Of a stretch of 64,000 nt of DNA, positions 20,005-28,905 are shown piece after piece (position 1 is the stretch's first letter; every line of letters begins with the position of its first letter). A program made the translations under genes and the position numbers. The notes beneath the pieces were generated by a model. It was not told the DNA's origin. It saw only the letters and a list, made by a program, of their open reading frames with translations, and made no database searches. Source of the DNA: an uncultured Eubacteriales bacterium (GTDB lineage Bacteria > Bacillota > Clostridia > Peptostreptococcales > Anaerovoracaceae); the NCBI GenBank assembly GCA_902798745.1, contig CADBXM010000008.1, positions 42,524 to 106,523 of the forward strand, given 5' to 3'.

Positions 20005-20451
20005 TCATAGAGTATCGGAGTCCAGAAGTATGGTGAATGGACCGTCATTCACAAGTTCGACAGCCATTTCCGCTCCGAAAGAACCCTTCTCAACTACAGG
20101 AACGCGCTCACGGCAGCGTTCGATGATATATTCATATAGAGCATTTGCGTGATCAGGTGAACCGGCTTTTACGAACGAAGGCCGATTTCCTTTTTTGCAG
20201 TCGGCGTACAGCGTAAACTGGGAGATAAGCAGGAGCTCTCCGTCTACATCCGCAAGAGAAAGATTGGTCTTTCCCTCTGCGTCCTCGTTGATGCGGAGCT
20301 TGATCATCTTGTCCACCATGCGGTCTGCGACGGATTCATCATCAGCATCGCAAACGCCTATAAGGATCATATATCCTCTGCCAATTTTTCCTATAACGTC
20401 GCCATCAACAGTGACGGACGCGTGTTTTACTCTCTGGATAACAAATCTCAT
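20005..20451 (-). CDS. dtd: D-aminoacyl-tRNA deacylase
   Basis: Removes D-amino acids (and glycine) mischarged on tRNA. The 148-residue protein matches the family end to end: start [17 protein letters not shown], the active-site motif [17 protein letters not shown], and the chirality-checking Gly-Pro in [11 protein letters not shown]. Length is typical (145-150 residues). It converges on cysK and lies 31 bases after galE on the same strand, so galE-dtd may be cotranscribed. Confidence 0.96.
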   Translation of the reverse strand: MRFVIQRVKHASVTVDGDVIGKIGRGYMILIGVCDADDESVADRMVDKMIKLRINEDAEGKTNLSLADVDGELLLISQFTLYADCKKGNRPSFVKAGSPDHANALYEYIIERCRERVPVVEKGSFGAEMAVELVNDGPFTILLDSDTL

Positions 20452-20482
20452 TCTTTTCGATCCATCCTATATTCATTATCTC

Positions 20483-21523
20483 TTATTTAGAATATCCCTT
20501 AGGATTTTTGCTCTGCCAGTTCCAGGCATCACGGCAGATCTCGTCGATACCGCGTTTTGCCTCCCAGCCGAGTACTTCTTTGGCTTTGTCAGCGTTTGCC
20601 CAGCTGTCCTGAACATCGCCTGCGCGCCTTGGACCGATCTCATATGCGACCGGGTGTCCGCACGCCTTGCCGAAAGCCTCTACCATCTCAAGGACACTGA
20701 ACGGATCGCCGGTACCAAGATTGAACACCTCAGAACCTTCGTGTGAAGCAGCGTACTCGGCTGCCTTTACATGGCCTTCAGCGAGATCCATGACGTGGAT
20801 ATAGTCGCGGCGGCATGTGCCGTCAGGAGTGTCATAATCATTGCCGAACACAGTCAGATGATCGCGGCGACCGACAGCCACCTGCGAGATATACGGCATG
20901 AGATTGTTTGGGATACCCTGAGGATCTTCACCGATCAGACCGCTTTCATGTGCTCCGACCGGATTGAAGTAGCGAAGTAGAACCACTGAGAGAGGGGTTT
21001 TCCATTCGCGTTTACCTGAAGCGCTGGCAGAAGCCGCGTCAGTCAGCATCTGCTCCTGCATCCATTTTGTCCAGCCATATGGATTAGTGCATACGCCTCT
21101 TGGCATGCCCTCTGTAAACGGAGGAACGTTATCATCACCGTAAACAGTGGCCGAGCTTGAGAAGACTATGCTCTTCAGCCCGAGCTCTCTCATGCACTCA
21201 AGCAGCGTCAGCGTGGAATCGATATTGTTTCGATAGTATTCGATCGGGATCTCCACTGATTCACCGACTGCTTTGAGGCCTGCGAAATGGATGATACAGT
21301 CAGGCATCTCCGTTTTCAAAATCTCCAACATACGCGTGTTGTCACAGCAGTCCGCTTCGTAAAGAGATACGTTCTTTCCGGTGATCTTTTCCACTCTCTT
21401 GATGGCCTCAGCAGAGCTGTTGGCATAATTATCGACCACAGCAACATCATGTCCGGCTTCGAGCAATGCAACAGCCGTATGTGAACCTATATATCCGGCG
21501 CCGCCGGTAAGTAACATTTTCAT
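20483..21523 (-). CDS. galE: UDP-glucose 4-epimerase
   Basis: Extended SDR interconverting UDP-glucose and UDP-galactose. The 346 residues begin MKMLLTGGAGYIGSHTAVAL (NAD loop). Catalytic FSSSATVYG and the Tyr-Lys pair in NPYGWTKWMQEQML follow, with RRDYIHVMDLAEGH and NLGTGDPFSVLEM. AAGGAGG precedes the ATG. It provides UDP-galactose for catabolism or for envelope sugars made by the locus at 36-64 kb. Confidence 0.96.
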   Translation of the reverse strand: MKMLLTGGAGYIGSHTAVALLEAGHDVAVVDNYANSSAEAIKRVEKITGKNVSLYEADCCDNTRMLEILKTEMPDCIIHFAGLKAVGESVEIPIEYYRNNIDSTLTLLECMRELGLKSIVFSSSATVYGDDNVPPFTEGMPRGVCTNPYGWTKWMQEQMLTDAASASASGKREWKTPLSVVLLRYFNPVGAHESGLIGEDPQGIPNNLMPYISQVAVGRRDHLTVFGNDYDTPDGTCRRDYIHVMDLAEGHVKAAEYAASHEGSEVFNLGTGDPFSVLEMVEAFGKACGHPVAYEIGPRRAGDVQDSWANADKAKEVLGWEAKRGIDEICRDAWNWQSKNPKGYSK

Positions 21524-21623
21524 ATTCTCAGGACCCTCCTTAAATCAGCGTTCCGTTATGCGTCTATTCTACCAAAAACAAAATGACCAATAAAGGAGTA
21601 GGCTATCTTCATCGTCACAAAGT

Positions 21624-21658
21624 TTAACACAATTAATTCAGTCTTAATCTTTCGTTAA
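21624..21658. promoter_or_regulatory. OmpR/PhoB-type direct-repeat operator upstream of the two-component system
   Basis: TTAA cores start at 21624, 21633, 21644 and 21655; the last three are spaced exactly 11 bp. Such tandem half-sites with 11-bp period are characteristic of OmpR/PhoB-family response regulators. They overlap the -35 region of the promoter below, suggesting autoregulation. Confidence 0.55.
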
Positions 21659-21666
21659 TTTTTTTG

Positions 21667-21675
21667 TGCTATTAT
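21667..21675 (+). promoter_or_regulatory. Extended -10 promoter of response regulator operon
   Basis: TGC followed by TATTAT (21670-21675), with no good -35, consistent with activator dependence. The leader would be about 53 bases. Confidence 0.5.
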
Positions 21676-21734
21676 GTACTTGGCAGAGGTTCGTCTTTCG
21701 AAGGGGGAAAACAAAAAGGGAAGGACTTAGAACA

Positions 21735-22412
21735 GTGAGATTATTGGTAGTTGAAGATCAAAAGGATCTGAATGAAATTATCAGCCGCAAACTTGCAAGA
21801 GAAGGCTATGCGGTAGATTCCTGCTTTGACGGCAAGGATGCGCTTCTTTATATGAATGGCGCTGATTATGACGGCATAGTAATGGACATTCTTCTGCCGG
21901 AAAAGTCAGGAATAGAAGTGCTTAAATCCATGAGGTCACGAGGTGACGATACTCCGGTACTGCTGTTGACCGCGCTGGGAGAGATCGAGGACAGAGTCGC
22001 CGGTCTTGACGCGGGCGCTGATGATTATCTGGTCAAACCATTTGACTTTGAAGAACTTCTCGCGAGGATACGCACTATGATCCGCAGAAGGGGAAGTCAG
22101 TTCTCGAGTGTCATCAATTACAAGGATCTTACGGTCAATACAGCTTCACATGAAGTTAAGCGCGGCGGCAAAACAGTAGAACTGACCGCCCGAGAATACA
22201 ATATACTGGAATACATGCTCCATAATATCGGAAGAGCCGTTACACGAGACAACCTCTCATCGCATGTCTGGAATTACGACTATGACGGCGGTTCAAACGT
22301 TATAGATGTCTATGTCCACAGGCTCAGGAAAAAACTGGACGCTGCAGGTAATGAAGATTCGGATAAAATAGTTGAGACAATAAAGGGCGTTGGTTATATA
22401 ATCAAGGCATGA
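21735..22412 (+). CDS. OmpR/PhoB-family response regulator
   Basis: A 225-residue transcription factor. The GTG at 21735 is taken as the start because it gives the canonical VRLLVVEDQKDLNEI and follows AAGGA; an upstream ATG would add 23 unrelated residues. The receiver domain has the acidic pair, the phosphorylatable Asp in GIVMDILLPEKSG, and Lys in DDYLVKPFDFEELLAR. The C-terminal winged helix has VIDVYVHRLRKKLD. The stop overlaps the kinase start by four bases (ATGA), so the two are translated together. It probably binds the TTAA repeats upstream. Confidence 0.94.
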   Translation: MRLLVVEDQKDLNEIISRKLAREGYAVDSCFDGKDALLYMNGADYDGIVMDILLPEKSGIEVLKSMRSRGDDTPVLLLTALGEIEDRVAGLDAGADDYLVKPFDFEELLARIRTMIRRRGSQFSSVINYKDLTVNTASHEVKRGGKTVELTAREYNILEYMLHNIGRAVTRDNLSSHVWNYDYDGGSNVIDVYVHRLRKKLDAAGNEDSDKIVETIKGVGYIIKA

Positions 22413-23800
22413 AAAAGATCCCTTTCTCGACTAGAATCACCCTGTGGTACACGATGTTCCTTGTCGTTGTCTCAGTGATACTGATGGTCGTGCTCTATCA
22501 ATACTATGATTTTCGCGAACAGAGCACTGCCGAAAAGCAGATCATACAGACTATAGAGGACGTCAGCGACAAGATATCAACAAACGGAACAGACTATGCC
22601 CGTGAACCGGGTATGGTTTATTACACAAAAGATACATATATAAGCGTCTACGATAAAGAAGGCGCTTTTTTTGCTGGAATGATTCCGGAAGGTATTGGAC
22701 AGCTTCCCGAGCTCCAGCTCGACAAGACGCAGACTTTCGATGACGATCAAGGACGTCAATGGTATATCCACGATACTTCTATATACATGAAGACCGGAGG
22801 CAATATGTATATACGCGGTATCATGGAAAATACCGGCTACGAAAGGGCTGCCGGGAGGATGGGCAGGTTCTTTCTGCTTGTAATACCGGCGCTGTTCCTG
22901 CTTGCCGTGGCAGGCGGCAAACGTATCACGACAGGAGCTATGCGTCCGATAAGAGAGCTTATAAGTGTTATGAATGAGATCCGGGATGACGGAGATCTGT
23001 CGAGAAGGGTCCCTGTATCGGAGAATCTTGATGAAGCGAAAGAACTGACAGAGTCCATCAACGGGATGTTCGATACCATCGAAGAAGTGGTCGAAAGAGA
23101 GAGGCAGTTCACATCGGACGTGTCACATGAACTGAGAACTCCACTGACCATCATCCGTACTCAAAGCGAGTATGCGATGGAGGATAATAGCTATGCTGAA
23201 CAGGCGCTCAAGACCATCAACCGCGAGAGCCATCGCATGAGCAAGATGATCACCGATCTCCTTATGCTTTCAAGGAGTGAGTCGGGCAGAATGCATCCTG
23301 AAATGAAACCAATTGATATAAGGGCGATGCTTTCCGATCTGGCGGAACAAGGCAGGATAGCGGCCTCGGACAGAGACATAGATATTATGTATATCGATGA
23401 GACCGACAACAGCATGCTCAAAGTCGAGAGCGACGAAGATCTGCTGATGAGGATAGTACTAAACCTGCTTGAGAACGCGAGCAGATACGGAAAAAGTCCG
23501 GGCGGGCATATCGAGATCAGACTCAGAAGCGATACAGATAGCGTTGTCATAACAGTGGCTGACGATGGCGAAGGCATAGCTGCCGAGGACCAGCTGAAAG
23601 TGTGGAACAGATTCTATCGGGCAGAAGGCTCTAGAAGCAGAAGGGATTCATCAGGACTTGGCCTCGCGATGGTGGAATCGCTTACAAGAACACTTGGAGG
23701 CAGTATACGAATCGTGCCGGCTGAAGAGAAGAGGCCGGGAGAATTGCCGGGAGCAGTATTCGAACTCACTTTACCTGTGGGAGAACAGAAAGGGGAATGA
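22409..23800 (+). CDS. Membrane sensor histidine kinase
   Basis: Partner of the response regulator. The 463-residue protein has a first membrane segment (about 10-30), an extracytoplasmic sensor of about 120 residues, a second segment (about 150-170), and a HAMP linker (AMRPIRELISVMNEI). The DHp domain has the phospho-accepting His in SDVSHELRTPLTII. The HATPase domain has the N box NLLENASRYG, G1 DDGEGI and G2 SSGLGLAMVESL. The signal is unknown. The two fused ABC transporters 3 kb downstream suggest envelope stress or antimicrobial peptides, as in Bce-like modules, but this is inference. Confidence 0.93.
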   Translation: MKKIPFSTRITLWYTMFLVVVSVILMVVLYQYYDFREQSTAEKQIIQTIEDVSDKISTNGTDYAREPGMVYYTKDTYISVYDKEGAFFAGMIPEGIGQLPELQLDKTQTFDDDQGRQWYIHDTSIYMKTGGNMYIRGIMENTGYERAAGRMGRFFLLVIPALFLLAVAGGKRITTGAMRPIRELISVMNEIRDDGDLSRRVPVSENLDEAKELTESINGMFDTIEEVVERERQFTSDVSHELRTPLTIIRTQSEYAMEDNSYAEQALKTINRESHRMSKMITDLLMLSRSESGRMHPEMKPIDIRAMLSDLAEQGRIAASDRDIDIMYIDETDNSMLKVESDEDLLMRIVLNLLENASRYGKSPGGHIEIRLRSDTDSVVITVADDGEGIAAEDQLKVWNRFYRAEGSRSRRDSSGLGLAMVESLTRTLGGSIRIVPAEEKRPGELPGAVFELTLPVGEQKGE

Positions 23801-23944
23801 TATAACTTTTTCTTAAAAAAATATTACAAAAAAACAAATATATACACGAAAATTAATCGGTTTGTAATATTAGACCAATACAATATGCCCAACAGCAAGT
23901 AATATATTTACTGGCTAATAAGCGGACATCCCCCCGCAGTTAAA

Positions 23945-23976
23945 AAAGTCCCGAAGTTTTACCTTCGGGACTTTAA
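23945..23976. terminator. Bidirectional terminator between kinase gene and plsC
   Basis: AAAGTCCCGAAG (23945-23956) pairs with CTTCGGGACTTT (23963-23974), a 12-bp perfect stem with a six-base loop between convergent genes. The AT-rich stretch before it (23801-23940) shows no gene. Confidence 0.85.
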
Positions 23977-23995
23977 TTTCTATACGATTTGATCG

Positions 23996-24721
23996 TTAAT
24001 CAAGGGCGCTCCGTATAGTAGCTTCGATCTCCTTTTGGGCTTCTTTCTGGGCATGTTTGTCCATCTCCTCGATGTGCACAAGAGGGTGAATCGTCACCCT
24101 TATATGCGGAGCCTGATAGCTTCCTGTCTCCTCGAATAAGTGATAGCCGCCGTCGACTGTAACAGGAAGGATAGGAACACCGGCCTTTTCCGCAAATTTG
24201 AAAGCGCCCGGCTTGAATTCACCCATCTCATGACACTTCGAACGGGTGCCCTCAGGGAAAATGAGAAGAGGGAAGCCGAGATCGAGCAGAGACTTTGCCT
24301 CGTTGAGAGCTCTCACTGCCTCTTTAGGATTGTTTCTTATCAGATAGATGGAGCGTGACAGCTCGATCACGTCTCTCAATATGCCGGACTTGCGCCATTC
24401 TTCCTTGGCTACATAGCTCATAGGATAGCGGTCCTTCATGATCCAGAGAGTAGCGGCTATGTCCGCGTAGCTCTGATGATTGGAATAGACCATGAAAGGA
24501 GCAGCGTCTGGAATATTCTCCCAGCCTGTCACTTCGTATGTGAAAACGAGTTTTTTCGACAGACCTTCGACCCATTCTTTCTGAGCTCTGCGGATCGCGT
24601 CTTTCTCTTCCTCGAACTTACCGAGCTCACGAAGTTCTAAAACCTCGGATTTATGAGAGATGAGTTTCATTGTCTGAAAAAAACCCTGTATAAATTTCGG
24701 ACCTGTTTTCAGTATGTTCAT
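23996..24721 (-). CDS. plsC: 1-acyl-sn-glycerol-3-phosphate acyltransferase
   Basis: Adds the second acyl chain to lysophosphatidic acid in phospholipid synthesis, at the membrane. The 241-residue protein has the catalytic NHQSYAD (HX4D) motif, the FPEGTRS glycerol-phosphate motif, and VPILPVTVDGGYHL. It carries an N-terminal hydrophobic/amphipathic helix. The size is usual for PlsC. Other lysophospholipid acyltransferases share these motifs, so the exact acceptor is inferred. Confidence 0.9.
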   Translation of the reverse strand: MNILKTGPKFIQGFFQTMKLISHKSEVLELRELGKFEEEKDAIRRAQKEWVEGLSKKLVFTYEVTGWENIPDAAPFMVYSNHQSYADIAATLWIMKDRYPMSYVAKEEWRKSGILRDVIELSRSIYLIRNNPKEAVRALNEAKSLLDLGFPLLIFPEGTRSKCHEMGEFKPGAFKFAEKAGVPILPVTVDGGYHLFEETGSYQAPHIRVTIHPLVHIEEMDKHAQKEAQKEIEATIRSALD

Positions 24722-24810
24722 GATTGACCTCCTTCACCTAAAGGATACAACAAAATAGTATCACTTTCATGAAGAAACAAGCAAGATAACGAGCGCTATG
24801 AGGCCTCGAT

Positions 24811-24839
24811 TTGAGTATTTGCTTAAAATAAAGTAAAAT
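24811..24839 (+). promoter_or_regulatory. Promoter of BCCT transporter gene
   Basis: -35 TTGAGT (24811-24816), a 17-base spacer, and -10 TAAAAT (24834-24839). The leader of about 97 bases contains a run of eight G (24869-24876) and a 7-bp hairpin, ATTGCTG (24912-24918) with CAGCAAT (24922-24928), just before the ribosome-binding site. Confidence 0.6.
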
Positions 24840-24942
24840 TAAAGTCTAATTACAGCAAAAACGATAATGGGGGGGGATGTGAGAAACAGCGCACGGATGC
24901 GTTAAGTGACCATTGCTGAGACAGCAATATCGGAGATTTTTT

Positions 24943-26487
24943 ATGATAAAAAAACAATTTGATAATCTGGAAAAAGGAGTATTCTTTCTATCAGCAGGAG
25001 TTGTGATACTGATCACCTTACTGCTTCTGATATATCCCGATGAGAGCCGCGTCATAGTATCGAACTTGATGTCTTTTCTCACCAATGACCTGGGATTTCT
25101 CTACATAATCACTTATGTTGTCGTTGTAGTATTCCTGCTGTGGCTGTCGTTCGGCAGATACGGCAAGATAGTTCTGGGAAAGCAGGACGAAAAACCCGAA
25201 TACAGCGACTTCAGCTGGATGGCCATGATGTTTTGCACCGGCATAGCCAGCGCGCTCATGATCTTTTCTTTCATAGAACCGATCTACTATCTGACGGACA
25301 CACCGTTCAACATAGAGCCATTGTCACCTCAGGCATATGAATATGCCCACATGTACGGGCAATTCCACTGGGGTCCGAGCGCATGGCTGTTCTATACGCC
25401 GGTCACAGTTGCCATCGCCTATAAGTTGTTCGTAAGGGGAGGAGACTCCATCAGACTGGGCGATGTATGCAGCGAGTCGCGCTATGTGAAGCCGTGGCTT
25501 GCCAGGATCATAGACGTGTTTACGGTGTTCGCGGTGCTCGGTGGCATAGGCACATCCATGGGTCTGGCGGCTCCGCTTGTAACACAGATCGCAAGCACTG
25601 TCTTTGGGATCCCTAACAGTACAGGCCTTACGCTGGGGATATACCTTCTGTGGTTCTCGATCTTTGCAACGAGTGTGTGGCGAGGTCTCGATAGAGGGAT
25701 CAAAGTCCTCAGCAACATAAATATCTACGGGGCGATCATCTTTATACTGATAATAATGGTCATAAGCGGAGTGTCACGAGTATTCGATGTCGAGCTCAAC
25801 AGTATAGGTCTTTATCTGAACGACTTCTTCCACATGAGCTTCAACACGGATCCATACGCCAAGTCGGGATTCCCTCAGTCATGGACTATATTCTACTGGG
25901 GCTGGTGGCTGTCATATATCCCTATCATGGGACTGTTTACCGCACGTATATCCAGAGGCCGCACGATCAGGAGCACCATCATAGGCATGGTAGGATACGG
26001 ATCGCTCGGTTGTGTGCTTAGTTTTGCATCGCTCGGATGCTACTCGCTTGATCTCCAGATGAGCGGAAAACTCGATGTGGTGAGCATACTGGCTGAGCAG
26101 GGAAAAGACGCTGCGGTGATGGCTATCCTAAGCACACTTCCTGTACCTAAACTAATGGCATTTGCTTTCGGAGTGATATCCATCATCTTTCTGGCTACGA
26201 CGATCGACTCGTCAGCTTACATATTGGCTTCGGTAACGACCGCAAAGCTCAAAGGATATGAGCAGCCACCTAGATGGAACCGTTTGCTCTGGGCTGTCAT
26301 CTTCGTGACATTCGCTATCGCGCTGACACGTATCGGCGGTCTCGAGACCATGCAGACCGCGGTCGTACTAACAGGACTTCCTATGATTTTAGTATGTGCA
26401 GTTACACTGTTCGTGATGTATAATCTGCTGGAAGAAGACTGGGGCGAGTTGCTGAACAAGAAAAAGAGAAAAAAGACTTCTGGATAG
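24943..26487 (+). CDS. BCCT-family betaine/carnitine/choline transporter
   Basis: Sodium- or proton-coupled uptake or exchange of trimethylammonium compounds. The ATG at 24943 follows GGAG by seven bases; the 514-residue protein has about 12 membrane helices. Family hallmarks are GQFHWGPSAWLFY, GGIGTSMGLAAPL, and the substrate-site helix SWTIFYWGWWLSYIPIMGLF followed by ARISRGRTIRS. Tryptophans of the aromatic box are present. Long terminal osmosensing extensions are absent, so it may be nutritional rather than osmoregulated. Choline or carnitine is possible; notably, LicD, often a phosphocholine transferase, is encoded at 52 kb. Confidence 0.93.
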   Translation: MIKKQFDNLEKGVFFLSAGVVILITLLLLIYPDESRVIVSNLMSFLTNDLGFLYIITYVVVVVFLLWLSFGRYGKIVLGKQDEKPEYSDFSWMAMMFCTGIASALMIFSFIEPIYYLTDTPFNIEPLSPQAYEYAHMYGQFHWGPSAWLFYTPVTVAIAYKLFVRGGDSIRLGDVCSESRYVKPWLARIIDVFTVFAVLGGIGTSMGLAAPLVTQIASTVFGIPNSTGLTLGIYLLWFSIFATSVWRGLDRGIKVLSNINIYGAIIFILIIMVISGVSRVFDVELNSIGLYLNDFFHMSFNTDPYAKSGFPQSWTIFYWGWWLSYIPIMGLFTARISRGRTIRSTIIGMVGYGSLGCVLSFASLGCYSLDLQMSGKLDVVSILAEQGKDAAVMAILSTLPVPKLMAFAFGVISIIFLATTIDSSAYILASVTTAKLKGYEQPPRWNRLLWAVIFVTFAIALTRIGGLETMQTAVVLTGLPMILVCAVTLFVMYNLLEEDWGELLNKKKRKKTSG

Positions 26488-26498
26488 AAGAAAATCCA

Positions 26499-26557
26499 TT
26501 AAATTATTATTAAATATCATACAGAGTCTGCAATAATGTGTCTGTAACGTTTACAAT
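26499..26557 (+). promoter_or_regulatory. Promoter of ABC transporter operon with two TTAA half-sites
   Basis: TTAAAT half-sites start at 26499 and 26510 (11-bp period, as upstream of the response regulator). They precede a probable -35 CTGCAA (26528-26533) and -10 TACAAT (26552-26557), spacer 18. Directly after the predicted start, AAGAGGAAGG (26560-26569) pairs with CCTTCCTCTT (26590-26599), a 10-bp 5'-end hairpin without a T run. Confidence 0.5.
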
Positions 26558-26652
26558 ATAAGAGGAAGGGAAGGCTCAGACGGCCAGGTCCTTCCTCTTC
26601 GTGTCGCAACTTGCAAACTACCCGGTACGAAGAAATACGGGGGATATTCCCA

Positions 26653-28899
26653 ATGGGAATGATCAGACTAAAAAACGTTTCTAAATACTATTACAACAAA
26701 GGCATAATCGCCAGCGGCATTTCGAGGATCAACCTCGATCTTGACGAGGGCGAATTTATTGTGATCACAGGTGAATCAGGTAGCGGCAAGTCTACACTTC
26801 TCAATGTCATCTCGGGCCTCGACAGTTATGAAGAGGGCGAAATGTACATCGAAGGCCAGGAGACCAGCCACTATTCGGCTGCGGATTTCGAGGAATACAG
26901 ACAGAAATATATCTCATGCATCTTCCAGGATTTCAATCTGGTGACCAGCTATACGGTGTATCAGAACATAGCTCTGGCGATGCAGATCGACGGGCGAAGC
27001 GAAGCAGAGATAAAAGAGAAAGTCCCTGATATCATCGCGAAGGTAGGTCTTAGTGAATTCTCCAGGCGCAAAGTCTCTAAGCTGTCCGGCGGACAGAAGC
27101 AGCGTGTCGCCATAGCCAGAGCTCTCGCCAAAGATACCAAGATACTGGTCGCCGATGAGCCTACCGGCAATCTTGACAGTGAATCAGCTGAGGGCATAGT
27201 GGAACTGCTCACAGATATAGCTTCCGACAAATTGGTCATAGTGGTAACACACAACTACGATCAGTTCAAAGACCATGCCACAAGAGTCATCAAGATGCAC
27301 GACGGCAGGATAGCTGAAGATACGGGAGCGGCTTCGAAAGCTTCGGCATTTGAGAGAGCCCCTCGGGTCGGAAGAGCAGAGCGTGATCACAGCAAGCATG
27401 AGATAGCCTATGGCACACAGCTGAAGCTCGGAGTAAGGAACACATTCAACCTTCCGGCAAAATTCCTGCTTCTTCTGCTGGTGTTCATCTTTGTAGTGGC
27501 AGCAGTAAGCTCACAATACGTGACAGTCAGGAAACAGCGTGACACCATTAGCGGAGAGGGCTGGAACGACTTCTTCACTAATTACGATCCAAAACGTGTA
27601 GTAGTGGAGAAGAGCGATCGCTCGGCATTCACAAAGGCCGATTACGAGGCAATAGAAAACGCTCCTCACGTTGAAAAACTGATCCGGGAGGACATGATAT
27701 ACGACTCCCAGATATATATAGAAAACTCAGACTTTTCGTTCTATGGCTTTATGCTGAGCATAAGCAATCTGGACAACGAACTATCGCTGGGCACAATGCC
27801 GAAAGCCGAAGACGAAGCGGTGCTTGAAGGCTATGACGACGATTGGACATTCGGAGAAGATCCGGAGTCACTCATCGGCAAGACATACAATGTGAGCATG
27901 GACAACGGCACCGAGAAAAAGATCAAGGTCACCGGCATAGTGCTGCTGGATCCTAAGGACGGCGATGAAGATAGTTTTATGGATACTTCGGCGATATATT
28001 TCTCCGACAAGCTGACCGGCGAGCTGAGAGAGGCTATGTACGCTTCAAACAGCACCACGACCATGCTCATCAACGGTACTGAAGAAACGCTGTACCCGGG
28101 TGAGGGAGGCCTCGTAACGAACGAGAGAGTGCCTGAGGGATATATATTGCTGCCTACTTCCTATGACCCTGCGTTCAAAGAGGGATATGCAGCGGGCAAT
28201 GAGATCAAACTCAAAGCAAAAACACTGTATTACGAGCAGACCCTCGAGCTCATGATAATGGGCACATACGGTGAAAAAACGTTTGAGCAAAAGACCGGAC
28301 TCAAAGATTTGATGGAACACGACGGCGAGATATACATCAATCCGATCGACTACCGCAGGCTCTACGAGAAGGGCAGCTTCCAGGCTTCAGTATTTGTCGA
28401 CGATACACGCAATCTGCCGGGAATGAAGGATATGCTCGAACGCGGCGGCTATAATGTGCTGGTGCTGAAAGACCACATATACAACTTCCTGGATACCGAT
28501 CTTCTCAGCGTGATACAGCTTCCGGTCGCGGTGCTCATTTGCTTCGCGGTGTTCTTCATCGCGTATTTCGTGGTGAGGCTAATACTGAAATCGCGAGGCG
28601 TGTACTTCGCCACAGTCAGGATGCTGGGCATGGGCAAAAAGCCTGCAAAGCGCATCATGAGAGTAGAACTGATGCTTGACTGCGCCATCGCGTACGGACT
28701 CTTCCTGATATTCGTATGTCTGAACATATCAGGTGTTATAGATATACCGGCGCTGGCCGACCATATCCTGTATCTGACAGTCGTAGACTATGTGATACTC
28801 GCAGCCATACTGCTTGTGATGGCGGTCCTCATATCCGGACGTTTCATGAGGACCATCTTCAAGAGCTCGGCGATGGGCACATACAGAGAGGAGGTGTAG
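26653..28899 (+). CDS. ABC transporter, fused ATPase and FtsX/MacB-like permease (first of pair)
   Basis: A 748-residue fusion. The ATPase (about 1-225) has Walker A GESGSGKS, Q-loop FQDFN, signature LSGGQKQR and Walker B ILVADEPTGN. One membrane helix follows (about 270-290, LLLLLVFIFVVAAVS), then an extracytoplasmic domain of about 350 residues. Three C-terminal helices complete the FtsX-like permease. Start: the ATG at 26653 follows GGGGGA; it lies in a 6-bp stem (ATTCCC-AAT-GGGAAT, 26646-26660) that could dampen initiation. With the next gene it probably forms a heterodimeric exporter or mechanotransmitter for lipids, peptides or lipoproteins. Regulation by the upstream two-component system is inferred from shared half-sites. 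Confidence 0.9.
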   Translation: MGMIRLKNVSKYYYNKGIIASGISRINLDLDEGEFIVITGESGSGKSTLLNVISGLDSYEEGEMYIEGQETSHYSAADFEEYRQKYISCIFQDFNLVTSYTVYQNIALAMQIDGRSEAEIKEKVPDIIAKVGLSEFSRRKVSKLSGGQKQRVAIARALAKDTKILVADEPTGNLDSESAEGIVELLTDIASDKLVIVVTHNYDQFKDHATRVIKMHDGRIAEDTGAASKASAFERAPRVGRAERDHSKHEIAYGTQLKLGVRNTFNLPAKFLLLLLVFIFVVAAVSSQYVTVRKQRDTISGEGWNDFFTNYDPKRVVVEKSDRSAFTKADYEAIENAPHVEKLIREDMIYDSQIYIENSDFSFYGFMLSISNLDNELSLGTMPKAEDEAVLEGYDDDWTFGEDPESLIGKTYNVSMDNGTEKKIKVTGIVLLDPKDGDEDSFMDTSAIYFSDKLTGELREAMYASNSTTTMLINGTEETLYPGEGGLVTNERVPEGYILLPTSYDPAFKEGYAAGNEIKLKAKTLYYEQTLELMIMGTYGEKTFEQKTGLKDLMEHDGEIYINPIDYRRLYEKGSFQASVFVDDTRNLPGMKDMLERGGYNVLVLKDHIYNFLDTDLLSVIQLPVAVLICFAVFFIAYFVVRLILKSRGVYFATVRMLGMGKKPAKRIMRVELMLDCAIAYGLFLIFVCLNISGVIDIPALADHILYLTVVDYVILAAILLVMAVLISGRFMRTIFKSSAMGTYREEV

Positions 28900-28905
28900 C
28901 GGGAA

